Below are positions 47,401-59,637 of a stretch of 64,000 nt of DNA, piece after piece. The DNA lies in contig CM061239.1 of the NCBI GenBank assembly GCA_030848705.1, positions 84,550,363 through 84,614,362 on the forward strand. Direction: 5' to 3'. The first letter of the stretch is position 1, and every line of letters begins with the position of its first letter. A program made the position numbers and the translations under genes. The stretch is from Heracleum sosnowskyi (Eukaryota; Streptophyta; Magnoliopsida; Apiales; Apiaceae). The notes under the pieces were generated by a model that was not told the DNA's origin, searched no databases, and was given only the letters and a program-made list of their open reading frames with translations.

Positions 47401-49518
47401 CTCAACTCCACTAAACCTGCATGTGATAACAGTAACAATGCAATAAAGGAGGGCTGTTTAACTTCAGGGGTGGTACGGACTACGAAGTGTTATTGGATGT
47501 CCAGCATGAACCTTTGTAGAGGTCACAGGTTTATTAAGATCCTAAATTAACTTTATGTCCCTGGATCAATAGACATAAGTGGCAGTTCTACAGAAAGATG
47601 CTGTATAATCCAACGGTAGTACAAGGTATAATATGGGGTGTCTAAACTTAACCTTTTAGGCCAATTATCTTTTTGTTAGCATTTAGATATTTATTATTAT
47701 TTTTGATATGCTTCACCAAAGAGGCTCTAAACTCTAAAGCACTGAGAAAGCGATACAGGTTTGAGGAATACATCTCCTTTACCAACAAGTACTAGCTTCA
47801 TGCTTAAATGATTCTTGTAAACAAAGAAATAAACAGTTTAAATTTTATTTTTTAAGGTCTACTCGGGATAATGTTTTAGGACCAAGTCCCTCACGTTAAA
47901 TCACACATACCGGTGCAAACCTTCTTGGTCATGTTTTTCTGTATGACCATGTGAAGATAATATCAAAACAGTATAAAAGGATAAGTGTCCGAAAAAATTT
48001 GAATGAACGGAATCAGAGACTGTGAGATACTAACATGCGCTCCAATTTCCCGCGGTTAACAAAAAAACCATCATGCTTAATTGCTGAGTTATCGACCTGG
48101 AAATATTCATCCTGCATCATTAATAATGTATTCTTATTAGAAAAGTACAGTTGGCTGAACTTTGATTCTGGCCATTACTCATTCTCTTCATTAACAATAG
48201 TTGATGCTATGCAATTCCATGTACTAAAAGAAACCGCACAAAAAAAGATTGCGAATACAAACCAGTTCAGCGTCGTCTATGAAAGAATCTTCAGTGTCAT
48301 ATTCATCATCGTCAGGAACATCATTTAGATCTTCCTCATCACTGCTATTCTTTCCCTGGAAAGTTTATAATATCAATTTATAGCATTTGAGGGATTACCA
48401 TGATATAGAAAGCGTTGATCAGGTATTGTGCTTACAGTTGCCTCATAGATACTTATGCTGATTAAATATGCCGAACATAGCATATAGGAAAAAAAAGACA
48501 TAATAACATACGCCATACCATGTATAACCGCTCAATCTTCTCAATTACAGCACTGAACCGACTTGCAGGGGGTGCATCATTGGCATCATCTTCAGGAGGC
48601 TGTCCCTGCAAAACCAAATTTAAGTAATAATGAAGTTGTTCACAGTATAGCATATCTTCAACAACATTTTGTCACATATAGACACTTGTAGTAGAAAATG
48701 GGAATTTAATACTATACAAAAGATATGCTAAATTGGATCATCAATTACTCGAGTCAATGGGAAGTTACTATCTCACAAAAGAAAATGCTCCGGAAGAAGA
48801 TAAAAAGACTGGATCATTAATTCTAGTCAGAGCAATACTCAAAAATTTACGCGAAAAGGATTCACCAAATTAGCAGTGGCAAAGTCTCACACGATAATAT
48901 AGACAAAACCGAAAAATGACACAGACACGATTCAGTTGACATAAATACGACTCGTTTGTTGAAATTTATTGTCTCACAGTTACGTATTTAATTCTATCAA
49001 AATTTCACAAAGTTCTAAGCCGACATGAAGTTGACATCATTCCGAACATCCGTACACCAACACTCATTAAACCCAAAATCACCACCCTTACTCCAAACAC
49101 TCGTTCTCCCATAGAAGGACATTAAACTACTACGTAAACTAATACTAACAACCAATTGAATTCATAGAAATTCAAAAAACACAACAGATCACACTTTTGG
49201 ATACAACAGAATTCAGTTAAACCAATTCAATCCACTAATTAAACTCCAAAACACATGAAAACAACAGAATTCACAGGAAACACTAACCGGATCAACGCGA
49301 GGCTCAACAACAGGTTTGGATACAATTGGCAGCTCTTTGGCAGGCGATTTGGCTTTGGCAGCAGCTCGATTAGCGTCCTTGACAAGCTTTTTCCATGACA
49401 CGATCGTCGTCTCTCCAGGCCTCAACTCAACTTGAAATCTCTGGCGGCCACCGTCGGTCAAAACCCTCGGTAATTCACTCCCGCCGGCGGCAGTGCCACT
49501 GCCACCGCCTTCCTCCAT
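38749..49518 (-). CDS. UBN: Ubinuclein (HPC2-domain HIRA-complex subunit), 13 exons, 722 aa
   Basis: Nuclear subunit of the HIRA complex, which deposits histone H3.3 outside S phase. Exons: 49518-49288, 48605-48519, 48355-48263, 48111-48035, 45770-45182, 43273-43174, 43079-42970, 42792-42706, 41745-41620, 41418-41281, 41196-41149, 40838-40737, 39129-38749. Every intron is GT-AG and phases agree, giving 2169 nt. Exon 1 carries RPGETTIVSWKKLVKDAN. Exons 2-4 form the Hpc2-related domain that contacts HIRA (SRFSAVIEKIERLYM, SSDEEDLNDVPDDDEYD, DEYFQVDNSA). A basic KKRKRKD in exon 5 is a likely nuclear signal. Exons 6-12 form the conserved middle domain (ELEKMVAESRPP, NRLMSIVGHLIQLRTLK, ELWPKGFMDNHGIKRAI). 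No stop or frameshift; apparently functional. Large introns (1.6-2.3 kb) hold only low-complexity DNA. Paralog identity (UBN1 or UBN2) is not resolved. Confidence 0.95.
44438..44476. repeat. (AT)n microsatellite in Ubinuclein intron 5
   Basis: About 39 bp of alternating A and T; likely length-polymorphic. Confidence 0.9.
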
Positions 49519-49903
49519 TTCACAACCTAGGGTTTGGATAAATAGTTGTGAATTGTAGATATTAAATTAGAGAGGATTGAATTGAATTGTATTGGGATTG
49601 TAAATTCTGTTAGAGATGCGCGGGATTGTAAAAAGTGTGTGTGTTTTTGTGTCTCTGTGTGTTTTTTTTAATCCCGCAATTCCATTTCTTCCGACGCCTT
49701 GTTGTTATTTTGTTTTTTTACGATAATATTTTAATTAATAGGATATACTATTATGTAGTAATATTTATATCAGGTTTGGATAATCATAAACAGGACTGCA
49801 GTATTGGATTGGATTTAAGGTTGGTTCACGTCCGATCCACGTGAGTTTGTGTTTGTTTTCTCTCAGACGACCGAATACTATTTTTATACTCTATTTTCAT
49901 TCA
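49519..49903 (-). promoter_or_regulatory. Ubinuclein promoter and 5' UTR
   Basis: The only DNA between the Ubinuclein ATG and the Helitron copy at 49904, so the proximal promoter is at most 385 bp unless elements in the Helitron contribute. No clear TATA box; pyrimidine-rich leader. Confidence 0.55.
49528..49535 (-). promoter_or_regulatory. telo-box AAACCCTA
   Basis: AAACCCTA on the minus strand, 10 bp upstream of the Ubinuclein ATG. Telo-boxes near the start of plant housekeeping and growth genes bind TRB/PUR-type factors. Confidence 0.6.
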
Positions 49904-50630
49904 CTAGCTTATAGCCCGTGCGATGCACGGTTATTTAAATTTTATTTATAATTATTTTGTTTATAATTATATTTTAATTACCCATGGAACACACGATTGT
50001 TTTTTTAATATTTATAATTATATTTATTTTTGAATATTTTAATATTTAAAAGTTATTAGTTTACATGATTAAATTATTGTTAAAAAAGATTTAGCCAAAA
50101 AATATTGTAGTTAAAAATTTGATATTTATTATATTTTACACGCTCAATTTAATATTTGTTTATATTGAGTTATAAAAGTTAGATTTGACCAATTTTACGG
50201 TCCACATGAAATTCACAAAATAATCTTTAATTTAGTTGTGGTTTAATAGTTATTTGTCAATTAAAACCTATTCTAAAACTAAAAAGAGAATAAACTGACG
50301 AAATTTAATATTGAGAATTCTATTCGATTTAGGAAATCTACTTATATGTAGTTTAGATTATTAGAATACCATTTATTAACCAAATACAGTTTTTAATGTT
50401 AAATCTAACGGTTTTCACCTATCTATTTAAGATTAAACGATTTTTATTATTTTGATATTAAATGGGTTTCCTTATTTAATTACAACTATTTTTATGTTTT
50501 AACTTTTTGGAAAATCCAATCCTAATATAATATCTTTTAACTTATATCATTTTTAGATAATAACTTCTTTTTATATGATATAATCTTGATCGTCTATTTT
50601 TAAAAGTATTGGATCTAACGGTTGAGAATG

Positions 50631-51040
50631 TTTTGGTGGTATTTAGGAACAAACTACCAGGATAACATCATTAATTTTTTTAATATTTTTTTTTAATATT
50701 TATATTTTTTTAAATATTTATTGCTAAAATATAATATACTTTTTTTTGTAATATGTTAATGATGTGGGAACTTTGAACTTTTGAGAAAATAAATTATCAA
50801 TTAAAATATAATTTTTTTGTAATAGTTTTCTTTTAAAGTAGTACACCGTGAAGATCAAAATTCTGTATAAAATTCATTTTTTTATAGTATATCCCGTAAA
50901 TATCTATGTTATTATATTAAAAACTAAATAATGAAAGATTTCTTATAAGTCTGGTGGCTTGATCACTCAATCCATAATCGTTGGATCATTCAAATTAAAT
51001 TGTTGAGAAACGTTAGATATAAGAGTAAAATTATCACGTA
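50631..51040. mobile_element. insertion of about 410 bp in Helitron copy 2, class unknown
   Basis: Absent from copy 1. AGAATG occurs on both sides (50625-50630 and 51040-51045), consistent with a short target duplication. No clear terminal inverted repeat; begins TTTTGGTGGTATTTAGG. Confidence 0.5.
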
Positions 51041-52026
51041 GAATGATCTAAGGTTTGAATCTACCAACAACATATTAAAATTTACAGGTTTTTTTGAAAA
51101 ATAAGAATTTTTTCATTTTTTTTCTTGTAGACATGGGTTATTTGATAATATTTTTTATAAAGTACGATTTTTCAAAAAAGTACTATACTAATTGATTAAC
51201 AAACTTTAAAAGTTTCGAATTTAATAATTTAAAATGTATATAGGTTAAAAAAGTTAGGCTTATTCTGTATCTGAGTCTAAAATTTCAAAATACGGTATTT
51301 TTAAATATGAATATAGTCCTGCTAACAATGAAATTAGGTATGTATGAGTTCTTATAAAACAAAATCACCATTTGCGTATAATTTATTATTTAATAATAAA
51401 TAATATTTAATTAGTTATGATATAAAATTTAATCAAATAGGATAAAAAAACATGCAGAAATTTATAAAATTTTATCCTCGTATTATTATATTCTTTGTTG
51501 ATTTGAATTTTTCTTAGATTGATTTGAATTTTTGAACATAGATTTCTAAATTTAAAAATAGTTAGAAAAAAGTAATTAAATTGGCATTAAAATAATGATG
51601 CGTAATAATTATTATTAGAATTTAAATACCCACTTTACTAATTTGGGCTTTATCTTGTGTTTTAAAAATTAGATTTTAACGATTTTACACCCCACATGAA
51701 GATAACTAAATTATCTTTAATTAAAAGATGGTTTAACAATTTTTATCTAACCGGAATTGTCCATGAAAGAGAAAAGAAAGTCACGAATTTTTTACATGGA
51801 GAATTCTATTCAGTATAGAAAACTTATTTATATTTGGTATATTTGGTTTAAATTATCAAAATACACTTTTTAGAATTTAAATATAATCCTATTATTAATA
51901 AAATAAACTTTTTTAATATTTGATCTAACGATTTTCATTTATCTAGTTAAGATGTCCTTATTAGTTTGGTTGTCCATGACCGTACGATCAAAATTTTGGA
52001 TAAGATCCCTATTATGTTTATTATAT

Positions 52027-52758
52027 GGGTTCAGCGGAGACTAACAAAAAGGCACCTGGAAACCAATTCTACACCCTTAGATTAACTTGAATTCAATGGT
52101 CATCATTTTTTATTATACTTTATAAAATTAAACATAACAAAATTATATTATTATACACAATTACACATGTTGTTCTTTTTAACCATCCACGTTCTTAAAA
52201 CCTACAACATCCGACATTTTATTTAGCAAGTTCGGAGGATTTGGGAGGATCTATATCACTAAACATCGTACTGCAAATATTATAAACAAAAAGTTCTGCA
52301 TATAAAAAATATGTTTTACAAATAAAAAAAAACCAATGCTTGCTGCATAACAATGAAAAAAATGTGTAAAAATTTAAATTATGCAACAATAAAGAATAAA
52401 ATAGTAAAATAATAATGTTTTGCAACTAAAGTAATGCATTAAATTAAAATAATAATATATTGCACTAAAAAATTATGAATACAATAATTGAAAGTAAAAA
52501 GTTTTGTAAACAAAATAACATAGAATAGTAAAATTGTGCAAATGTTTTGAATAAAAAAAATGGATGACGTGAGAATGAATGTAATGCATATTGTAGTTAA
52601 CGTTGTTGGTAACGTATAAGTTGTATATGCCTACATACAACCAATTTATAAGTGTGTAAAACAAAATAATATGTACCCTTGGATTAGATAGAAAAGAATG
52701 GTATAAGATGTGGTCTCCAGGTCTCCAGTTAAGTTTAGGTCTCCATAGAACTTATCTC
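52027..52758. mobile_element. insertion of about 730 bp in Helitron copy 2, MITE-like
   Basis: Absent from copy 1. The left end GGGTTCAGCGGAGAC resembles, inverted, the right end (AAGTTCTATGGAGACC), suggesting degenerate terminal inverted repeats. A block near the left (TACACCCTTAGATTA) recurs in the same orientation near the right (TGTACCCTTGGATTAG). No coding capacity. Confidence 0.5.
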
Positions 52759-54438
52759 TAAGGATTTAATATAATAAGGATATCAAGTATATACTGATAT
52801 AAGTATCTTACTAACTGCTTTTACTTTTAATGTTTCGGTTTTATTTACAGTGTATATAAAATTTTAAAATACATTATTACTTAAAAATTATTAAACATAA
52901 TAAAAATTATGTTATGATTATATAAAATTTTATTCTCATATTATTATATTCTTTATCGATTTGAATTTGTTCTTAATTAATTTTAATACTTTATTGAAAG
53001 AAACATAAAATTTCTATATTTAAAACAATTAGTGGATAAATAAATAAATTGGTGCTACAAAAAAAATATTTATTAAAATTTAGATACTCACTTTACTATT
53101 TAGGTTCTATCCTGAGTTTTATAAATTGAATTTTGACGATTTTACAACCCATGCGAAACTAACGAAATTATCTTTAATTTAATGATGGTTTAATAATTAT
53201 CTAACTTGACCAGTTGACCTACCCATAAACCGAAAAGAAAAGATGGTTAAGAATTTTTACATAAAAAATTCAATTCAATATAGAAAACCAATTTATAATT
53301 GGTTTAAATTATCAAAACACACTTCTTAGTATTTAAATATAATACTACATTTAATCGAACACACATTTTAATATAAGTATTATATTCAAAATTATCGTTT
53401 ATGAATATGACACACTCAATATTTTAATAATATTTTAATATTATCCTTTTTTTTGTTTGTTATATGTAAAATAATATAATTATAATTTGGATTAATCAAA
53501 TTGTTATGTTCCTTCAGAAAAAAAAGTGTTTAAATTTATTTATGTACATGAGTTTTCGTAAGTCTCTGTAGGTTCACGTGTATCATTGTTAGTATGATAT
53601 ACATGAGCATTACATTGATAATTTTTAATATTGTAATCAATATGAATTGTTATCTTGATATTTGGTTTAACAATTATTATCTAATTGGAACTATACATAA
53701 ATTCAAGAGAAAGGATATTTAAGAATTTTTACATAGAAAACTTTTAAATTATCAAAATACACTTTTTAGTATTTAAATATAATTCTATTATTAATCAGAT
53801 ATACGTTTTAATATTAGATCTAACAATTCTCATCGATATATTTAAGATCTAATTAATTTGGTCGTATAGTGATCGTACACGGACCAGATCGATTTTAATT
53901 TTTTCTTAAATTGATTTTAATATTTCATTGAAATAAAAATAGAATTTATAAATTTAAAAGAATTAGGAAAAAAATTAAATTGGTGCTACAATAAAAAAAT
54001 TATTTATTAAAATTTAAATAATCACTTTACTGTTTGGGCTCTATCTTAAGTTTTAGACAACGGATTTTAACGATTTTACAGCCCATGCGAAGCTAACAAA
54101 ATTATCTTTAATTTAATGATGGTTTAATAATTTTTATCTAACTGGAACTATCCATAAACTAAAGAGAAAAGATAATTACGAATTTTTACATAAAGACTTC
54201 TATTCAATATAGAAAACCCATTTATAATTGGTTTAAATTATCAAAATACACCTTTTAGTATTTAAATACTATCCTATTATTAATCAAATACAATTTTTAA
54301 TATTATATCTAACGGTCCTCATCTATTTGAATATTTATAATTTTATAATCTAACGGATCATATACTTTTGGTAGTACAGTGACCGACCAAAGTTTTGGAT
54401 AAGATCTCCCTTACGCTTATTATATATAAGGAGTTAAT

Positions 54439-54780
54439 GGTAAAAATGCAAAATTCATTAAAAAAAATTTAATAAGAAGTGGAACTATTTATTACCTTTC
54501 ATTTAAATCATAAATTTGCAAAATAAATCTGTTAAAAACGTAATGGTATAAAATTGTGTTGTTTATCGACACTTAAACATATTTATTCACTTTTTCATCG
54601 GTTATTTAATTATCATCCAACTATCTACAAACATCTCATTGCTAAAGCAATTGGGCGGAGAACTTTTTGCAACACCAACAAATGTACCTTTCTCTCATGT
54701 TTTAATTTTGTTATAAGTCAAAATGTTAATAGTTAAAGCAAGGTTACTTTTTACGGTGTTCTTGGTCAAAAACGTGTATT
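54439..54780. other. AT-rich intergenic DNA
   Basis: Nothing recognised. Confidence 0.5.
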
Positions 54781-55044
54781 GTCAGGACACGCAAGCCTGC
54801 CTGGTTTAACTTAACCAGGTCCGGCCGACCAGCCCCATGATCAACATCGGCAGGTAAATCATGCTAACCGTGCGGTAAGACCCAGTGACTGGGCTTCCCT
54901 GCGATACGCAAGATACACCACACCCTGTTTTGGTCAAAGTTTCCACTGTCTCTCCAACACGGCTACACGCAGGGGGCGGGTGAGGTTCGAACCCGTGACC
55001 CTTTGGATCAACGCTAGGCCTCGTTTCCACTGAGGCAATGTGAC
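54781..55044 (-). mobile_element. tRNA-derived SINE-like element
   Basis: On the minus strand, TGCCTCAGTGG (A box, about 55040-55028) is followed after about 33 nt by GGGTTCGAACC (B box, about 54993-54983), the spacing of an internal RNA polymerase III promoter. About 260 bp of GC-richer sequence that does not fold as a full tRNA follows. This is the plan of a plant SINE. I could not find target duplications or a clear tail, so the 3' end is approximate. Confidence 0.6.
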
Positions 55045-55907
55045 AAATATATTATAGTAGTATTATCAGTGAGTATAAATATAAGATAAATATATGAGAT
55101 AAATATAAGTGACAATGTGTGACATCTCGATATTTTATAATTATAGTAGTATTATCAGTGAGTTAGAGAATAGGTAAAAAGAGAAGATTAATAGCAAAGC
55201 TTATATTAAGATTTGTGAAATTGAAGATAATATGATATTGCAATTCGATTAGGTGTTTAGACTTGTGATTTCAATGGTTTTGTTATCTATAAACTAGGTT
55301 TTCTTGGTTTTGAGATTCTGAATTCGTTGACTATCATTCGCAATTATTAAGGTTTAAGGTACGAATTTTGTATTATTATTTTCACTTCCGTTTCATGTCA
55401 CTATATTCTTATATTCGATATTTCGTGTATTTTGAGTTCTTGAAAATTTACATTTTTAATTCATCATTTATTGGACTATTTTGATTTTAGATTTGTTGAA
55501 AAGATAATTTCATTATAATTCTTTTTTGTTCTTTATGTTTTCTGAAATTCTACTTGTAAGTATGTCAAATATGTCGTTTGTGTAATCTGTTGCATTAATT
55601 TGTGTTTGTACATTATAACTTCGAAAATTCATAGTAAATTAAGTTTTTATGTGAATTTTATGTGTAAAATAAGCATGGAAAGCTCTTTTCGAACTCAAAC
55701 TTCTTTGTTTATACTCAGATATCATATTTCGTGATTTTGGTATCTGAAATCAAAATACTAGAGAAGTTATGGGCTTATTCTTCTCTCACAGCCTGCGTTT
55801 GTTTGTTTTTTGCACTCGTTACTTCTTTATTTGTGACGAGTCTTACTATTCTGTATTGATCTCGGAATCGCTTTCAAGTTACGTATTTTATACTTTTTAT
55901 TTGAATT
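55045..55907. other. intergenic DNA with a 24-bp direct repeat
   Basis: ATTATAGTAGTATTATCAGT plus GAGT occurs at about 55052 and again at about 55140. Otherwise no gene or element recognised up to the LTR of element C. Confidence 0.5.
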
Positions 55908-56967
55908 TGTTGGGATTTATGGGTGATAACATAGAAACAACTTAATTTTGAATGTACTTAATTTTTGATTAAGTAGAACATACTGTCACAGCCAAAGTAT
56001 GTTCTTGTAATCAGTATGTAATGTTATTCTAGTTGTATAATTTGAAAGAAGTTCACTTGCTGTGTTCAAGCCTCAAAGGATGTATAATTATATGACAACA
56101 TGAATAAAGGTTACTGTCCTAAAGTTTCAACAGTAAGATTACAAGAAGACAGAATGTTGCAAGTCAAGACAGCATATTCACTCTGACAGCAACATTGGCG
56201 GAAGACTACGCGACAGCAACTTTAGCCCTCGACAGCAAGCTTGGGAACCTCGACAGCACATTATGCGGGGAACTCCTACTGTCACCAAAAGCACATTCCT
56301 GTGACAGCAAGCTTTATGGCCAAAGTAACTGTCTCGAGAAAGATCCCTGTTCTAGGTATCTTTCTCAGTCAAATCCCGTGACAGCTTCAATGTTCAAGAA
56401 ACAGGCGTGTTGCAGTATCCCTAAGCTGCACCAAGTCTGCAAGACTACGACAGAAGTTTCAAGCACTGCAAAACAAAAGCGAATCAATTCAAGAGCAAGG
56501 TCAAGTCTTTATTTGCTGAATTGCTTAAGCTGGAAATAGAATGAATCTAGGTTGCTTTCTTTGTAATGTATATCTGACATGTTAGCAATTTAGGAAAGTC
56601 ACATGGGTAAGACAATCTGTAAGAAGCTGCCACTTGACAGTGACAGCAGCTTCACAAACCCGTGACTGATAGTGATAGGATTAGTCTTATACCTACTATC
56701 AATTCATTCTAGAATAGTAACGAAGACAAGCAAGTGTCTGTGAAGAAAAACAGAAGCTCAAGAATTCTCTCTTGAGGTTGTAGCAACACTTTGCAAAATA
56801 AATAAAACATTTATTTTGTGAATCCTGTCTTCTCGATTATACTGTTTGTGAATGCATACTCATTATTGATAACATTAAATCTTAGGTTTGGTTGTTGAAA
56901 CTGAGATTGAATTTTATCAGTATTGCATTCATCCCCCCCCCCCTTCTGTAATACACAAGGACCAACA
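55908..56967 (+). repeat. 5' LTR of element C
   Basis: 1060 bp, TG...CA, with 11 C at 56933-56943 close to the end. It contains more than fifteen GACAG or CTGTC words, densest at 56170-56470 (for example GCGACAGCAACTTT, CTCGACAGCAAGC). AAATAAATAAAAC at about 56800 could serve as poly(A) signal. The interval also contains a 114-codon ORF (56195-56539) that is only LTR sequence. Confidence 0.88.
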
Positions 56968-56969
56968 AC

Positions 56970-56981
56970 TGGTATCAGAGC
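56970..56981 (+). promoter_or_regulatory. primer-binding site of element C
   Basis: TGGTATCAGAGC, complementary to initiator Met-tRNA, two bases after the LTR. Confidence 0.95.
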
Positions 56982-57018
56982 ATTCAGATTAACATACATA
57001 TCTGAGATCCCGACGACA

Positions 57019-59637
57019 ATGCAGAAATCAAACAGTATCAAGATCCCAGCTTTTGATAAAGAGAACTACAGCATTTGGAAAAGAAAGATCTTGTTGTTTA
57101 TCAAAGCTGCGAATCCACTATACCCAGGTATACTCGAGAATGGTCCTTTCATACCAAGGAAGGAAATTGAAGACACAACAGTAAATGGTGAGATCATTCC
57201 TGCACATTGGGTTCCCAAAGATCCCTCAGAAATTTTGGAACCTGAGAAGGAGAAAATGGTGCTAGATGATCACTTGCAACTCATCTTGCTCGATTCTCTC
57301 ACGTTGGATAAAGCCATGTGTGGAAGTGTGATAAGCTGCACATCAGCCAAGGAGATGTGGATCAGGTTAGCCTTACTTTGTGAAGGAAGTGAAGAAGTTA
57401 AGGGAAACCAAAGGCAAATACTGATATCTCAATATGAGGCATTCATGGCCAAGCCTGGTGAAGACTTAACTTCCATGTTTGAAAGGTTCAGTAAGCTCTT
57501 GACTGAACTGCAGATACATGGCAAGTACTATGATAGAAAAGAATTAAATGTCAAGTTCTTGCTTACACTGCCTGATCATCTTGAACACAAGACAACAGCC
57601 ATACGAGAAGGAAGAGATCTCAACAATATAACCTTTGAGACACTTTATGGCATTCTGAAATCTTATGAACTTAAACTCTTTCAAAAGAGAGCCATACAAA
57701 GTGGAACAAGGAACAAGATGGCTAACATGTCAAGTGCCCTAGTAGCACAAGTGCCAAGGATCACACAACCTAGTGAAGCACTTCAAATCACACAACCAAC
57801 CCCTGTACAATCCTTGAAGATAGAAGAGGTGGTTGAAGATGATGAGAAAGTAGTACTACAGATCAAGGATGTGGAAGATGAAGACTTCTACACAATGGAG
57901 GAACTGGAAAGCATGGACAATCCTACTATGGCTTACATGGCCAAAAAGTTCAAAAACTTCAGGTTCAAGAAGGATAGGTCATTCAGGGCCCAAGACCAAG
58001 CATCCAAGTTCACCAAGGGAAGCTCATCAAAGGCTGCTGTGGGAAGCTCATTCAAAGGAGGATACAAGACTGGATTTGTGGATAGATCTAAATTCAAGTG
58101 TTACAACTGTGGTGAACCTGGTCATTTTGCTACTGAGTGCAAAAGACCCAAACAGGTTCAGAGATTTGAGAAAGGAACTGGTGGATACTCTAAGAAGAAT
58201 CAAGGTAGAGCCTATGTGGCTGAAGGAAAGTGTTGGGATGAGTCTGATGATGAAGATGAAGAAGAATATGTCAACCTAGCTCTCATGGCTAGCACTGATG
58301 AAGTAACATCAACATCTTCAAGTCAGGTACCTTCACTTGTCTTACTTGATATGTCCATTGATGAGTATAAGAAAACCATTAAAGACTTAAGTGCTGAAAT
58401 GTTCAATGTCTATACTAGCTTATCTGCTGCTAATGAGGAGATCACTAGGCTGAGTAAGCTAAATGAAACACTAAAGTCTGAAAATGAATCTCTTGTTCTC
58501 AAAACCAGTCCACTAGACTCTTTAGCTCAGGAGAATGCTAAACTTAAAAATGAATTGAAATGTGCTAAAGAGGTTGAGGAATACCTGAGAAATGAGATTG
58601 CTGAAAATGAATTTAAAATCAAGGCTTATAAAAACTCATCAAAGATAGTTCAGGATTACAATGATAAGCATACAGAAAATCAGTCAGTTGGTATAGGTTT
58701 TTCTTATGGTAGAAGACCTGGAAAGGAAACTGTGATTCAAGATTGTCCTGGAAGTGCTGCTGTCAAACCCACCATTCTCAAGAAAGTTAAAACTACTATT
58801 TTCAAAGCTGCAGAAATTGAGTTTGATGAAGAAGCCATGCTCATCAAACAAGAAATTCTTGATGAGGATGAAGGTGTTGACAACACATTCAAGGATGGAA
58901 AGGATACTGTCACAATCCCCAAGACAGTAAACTTACCAAGCAATCAGACAGTAAGGTCAAAAGATGCTGTCAAAGTTGGCAAGACAGAATCTTCCAAAGA
59001 TACTGTCAAGAAGGGTTCCAAGACAGTAACTTTAAAACCTTCTGTCAAGACAGTAGGAATAAAAGATACTGTCAAGGAAAGTTCGACAGCAACTTCTGAA
59101 CATACTGTCAATCCAGTAACTCCCAAGTCTAAGAATAGGAATGGAAAGGTAGGTGTCAATAAAGGAAATGGATACACTAATGTTGGAGGTGCCTCTAGGA
59201 AACTATGCAATAACTGTGGATCTACTCATCACTTAACACATGTTTGTAAGAAACCAATTGAGAATAAGATCAATGCAACTGAACTCAATGGTAACTTACA
59301 CAGAACCCCCCTTTTGCATAGAACTATGAGTGTCTGTAATAACATTGAATGTATGTCATGCAAAATCACTACCATGAGTACATGCTTTAACTTACCTATT
59401 CTCACTACTGAAGAATGTTCATACATAAACACTGTTGAGACTTCTGAGCCTGCTGGCAACAGCAAAAAGGCTCCATCCACTAAGAAAAGGACCAAGTCCA
59501 ATTCTAAACCTAAGTGGGTGAAAAGAGAAGTCAAACAGGAGATTACTGACAATGCTTGTGATTTTATGACTGAAAGAAACTCAGTAGACACTGAAACTGC
59601 AGGACCCAACAAGGATTGGGTACCATATGCATCTTAG
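57019..59637 (+). CDS. gag: intact gag of element C, 872 aa
   Basis: Start chosen at ATG 57019 (MQKSNSIKIPAFDKENYS), the conserved gag start after the primer site. Residues 1-230 form the UBN2-type core. Zinc knuckle CYNCGEPGHFATEC is at about residue 361. A coiled coil spans about residues 455-560 (ANEEITRLSKLNETLKSENE). A repeated K-DTVK / KTV stretch covers about residues 630-700. A second zinc knuckle, CNNCGSTHHLTHVC, is at about residue 730. A CMSC box and basic tail end in GPNKDWVP, before TAG at 59635-59637. Pol continues in the same frame. Two knuckles and 872 aa are large for copia gag but fit SIRE-like elements. No lesion seen. Confidence 0.9.
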   Translation: MQKSNSIKIPAFDKENYSIWKRKILLFIKAANPLYPGILENGPFIPRKEIEDTTVNGEIIPAHWVPKDPSEILEPEKEKMVLDDHLQLILLDSLTLDKAMCGSVISCTSAKEMWIRLALLCEGSEEVKGNQRQILISQYEAFMAKPGEDLTSMFERFSKLLTELQIHGKYYDRKELNVKFLLTLPDHLEHKTTAIREGRDLNNITFETLYGILKSYELKLFQKRAIQSGTRNKMANMSSALVAQVPRITQPSEALQITQPTPVQSLKIEEVVEDDEKVVLQIKDVEDEDFYTMEELESMDNPTMAYMAKKFKNFRFKKDRSFRAQDQASKFTKGSSSKAAVGSSFKGGYKTGFVDRSKFKCYNCGEPGHFATECKRPKQVQRFEKGTGGYSKKNQGRAYVAEGKCWDESDDEDEEEYVNLALMASTDEVTSTSSSQVPSLVLLDMSIDEYKKTIKDLSAEMFNVYTSLSAANEEITRLSKLNETLKSENESLVLKTSPLDSLAQENAKLKNELKCAKEVEEYLRNEIAENEFKIKAYKNSSKIVQDYNDKHTENQSVGIGFSYGRRPGKETVIQDCPGSAAVKPTILKKVKTTIFKAAEIEFDEEAMLIKQEILDEDEGVDNTFKDGKDTVTIPKTVNLPSNQTVRSKDAVKVGKTESSKDTVKKGSKTVTLKPSVKTVGIKDTVKESSTATSEHTVNPVTPKSKNRNGKVGVNKGNGYTNVGGASRKLCNNCGSTHHLTHVCKKPIENKINATELNGNLHRTPLLHRTMSVCNNIECMSCKITTMSTCFNLPILTTEECSYINTVETSEPAGNSKKAPSTKKRTKSNSKPKWVKREVKQEITDNACDFMTERNSVDTETAGPNKDWVPYAS

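Larger units (their letters stand above)
49904..54437 (-). mobile_element. Helitron-like element, copy 2, with two insertions
   Basis: Same termini and same order of sequence as 33860-37219, in the same orientation: A/CTAGCTTATAGCCCGTGC at 49904, and TTAACTCCTTATATATAAT on the minus strand at 54437, followed by T. Relative to copy 1 it contains extra DNA at about 50631-51040 and 52027-52758. Without these the two copies are about equal in length. No coding capacity. Confidence 0.65.

Noticed and set aside
54980..55044. tRNA gene suggested by A-box and B-box sequences
   Set aside because: No acceptor stem or anticodon arm closes around them; the longer unit fits a tRNA-derived SINE.
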